This document shows positions 6,338-6,717 of a stretch of DNA of 6,717 bases, in pieces. Every line of letters begins with the position of its first letter. Positions within the stretch are counted from its first letter, which is position 1. The position numbers were made by a program, and so were the translations under genes. Source of the DNA: Streptomyces griseus (lineage in GTDB: Bacteria > Bacteroidota > Bacteroidia > Chitinophagales > Chitinophagaceae); the NCBI GenBank assembly GCA_943323705.2, contig CALPIT020000142.1, positions 1-6,717 on the forward strand, written 5' to 3'. Below the pieces are notes generated by a model. The model was not told the origin of the DNA, searched no databases, and was given only the letters and a program-made list of their open reading frames with translations.

Positions 6338-6717
6338 ATGAAAAAGACATTTATTACAGTCATTCTATATTGCTTTATTTTTCAAATAAAAGCCCAATCA
6401 CCTCAAGCCATTCCTTACCAGGCAATCGTAAGAAATGCTTCAGGAAATATTATCTCCAATCAGGCGGTGAAACTTCGTTTTAGCATTCACGATAGTTTAA
6501 CTACGGGAGCAATTGTTTATAAAGAAATACATACGATATCAACAAATGCTCAGGGATTGGTAAATGTAAATATTGGCAAAGGTTCAGTGCAAACAGGTAC
6601 GTTTTCTACAATCAACTGGGGCAAAAACGGCAAATTCATACAAACGGAACTGGATGCGCTAAACAACAATACATATACTGATTTAGGAACGACACAGATG
6701 ATGAGTGTGCCGTATGC
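6338..6717 (+). CDS. Third paralogue with the same N-terminal module, cut by window end
   Basis: ATG 6338-6340 begins MKKTFITVILYC, a type I signal peptide with likely cleavage after KA at residues 18-19. The shared module starts at residue 20 (QSPQAIPYQAIVRNASG) and runs to ...MMSVPYA, where the window stops after 126 codons and two bases. The C-terminal part, which should hold the distinctive domain, is not visible. By analogy with the two genes before it, that domain is probably FISUMP, DUF1566 or another lectin-like head; this is inference. The gap to the previous stop is 2 bases (TAA 6333-6335), which supports one operon. The poly-K start and the AT-rich upstream sequence without a Shine-Dalgarno site fit the other two genes. 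Confidence 0.88.
   Translation, partial: MKKTFITVILYCFIFQIKAQSPQAIPYQAIVRNASGNIISNQAVKLRFSIHDSLTTGAIVYKEIHTISTNAQGLVNVNIGKGSVQTGTFSTINWGKNGKFIQTELDALNNNTYTDLGTTQMMSVPY
6395..6717 (+). repeat. Shared N-terminal module, copy 3 (incomplete)
   Basis: This copy is collinear with copies 1 and 2 without indels: base 6717 corresponds exactly to base 2773 of copy 1. The segment 6458-6496 matches 2514-2552 of copy 1 at 38 of 39 bases, while copy 2 differs at several synonymous and non-synonymous sites in the same place. Confidence 0.9.

Overview
The window is AT-rich DNA with the marks of a Bacteroidetes (Bacteroidota) genome. Start codons lack Shine-Dalgarno sites, one promoter fits the TTG-N19-TAnnTTTG pattern of that phylum, and the proteins at the right end belong to exported families common there: a shared 'QSPQAIPYQA' N-terminal module, an FN3-like repeat array, and FISUMP and DUF1566 C-terminal domains. 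The genus cannot be told from this sequence.

Left part (1-770). A tRNA-Arg(ACG) gene at 54-127 is followed by its own terminator. A second hairpin with a T-run lies at 196-222. From about 223 to 410 is a noncoding element with imperfect inverted ends; it resembles an integron attC-like or dispersed intergenic repeat. It lies directly behind a small minus-strand gene (402-647) that encodes a conserved-looking protein of about 81 residues, interrupted by an in-frame TAG. A well-formed plus-strand promoter (637-666) overlaps the start of that small gene and points to the next one.

Middle (771-2384). A D-amino-acid-oxidase-family flavoprotein is encoded at 771-1847. It has the FAD-binding motif, the catalytic arginine and the C-terminal family signature. 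A tyrosine expected to bind the substrate carboxylate appears to be phenylalanine. A 537-base gene-free stretch follows. It holds a rho-independent terminator at 1947-1978, a second two-stem hairpin with a T-run at 2069-2110, and a weak candidate promoter before the next operon.

Right part (2385-6717). Three tightly spaced, co-directional genes (gaps of 9 and 2 bases) form a tandem paralogous family. Each begins with a type I signal peptide and the same indel-free module of about 110 residues. After it, the first gene carries six FN3-like repeats and a FISUMP domain, the second carries a DUF1566 domain, and the third runs off the window. The best candidate for something unusual here is this common-head, swapped-tail family of exported proteins. 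Other points worth checking are the compensated tRNA tertiary pair and the amber-interrupted small gene beside the attC-like element. No reverse transcriptase, recombinase, CRISPR array or insertion sequence is visible in the window.
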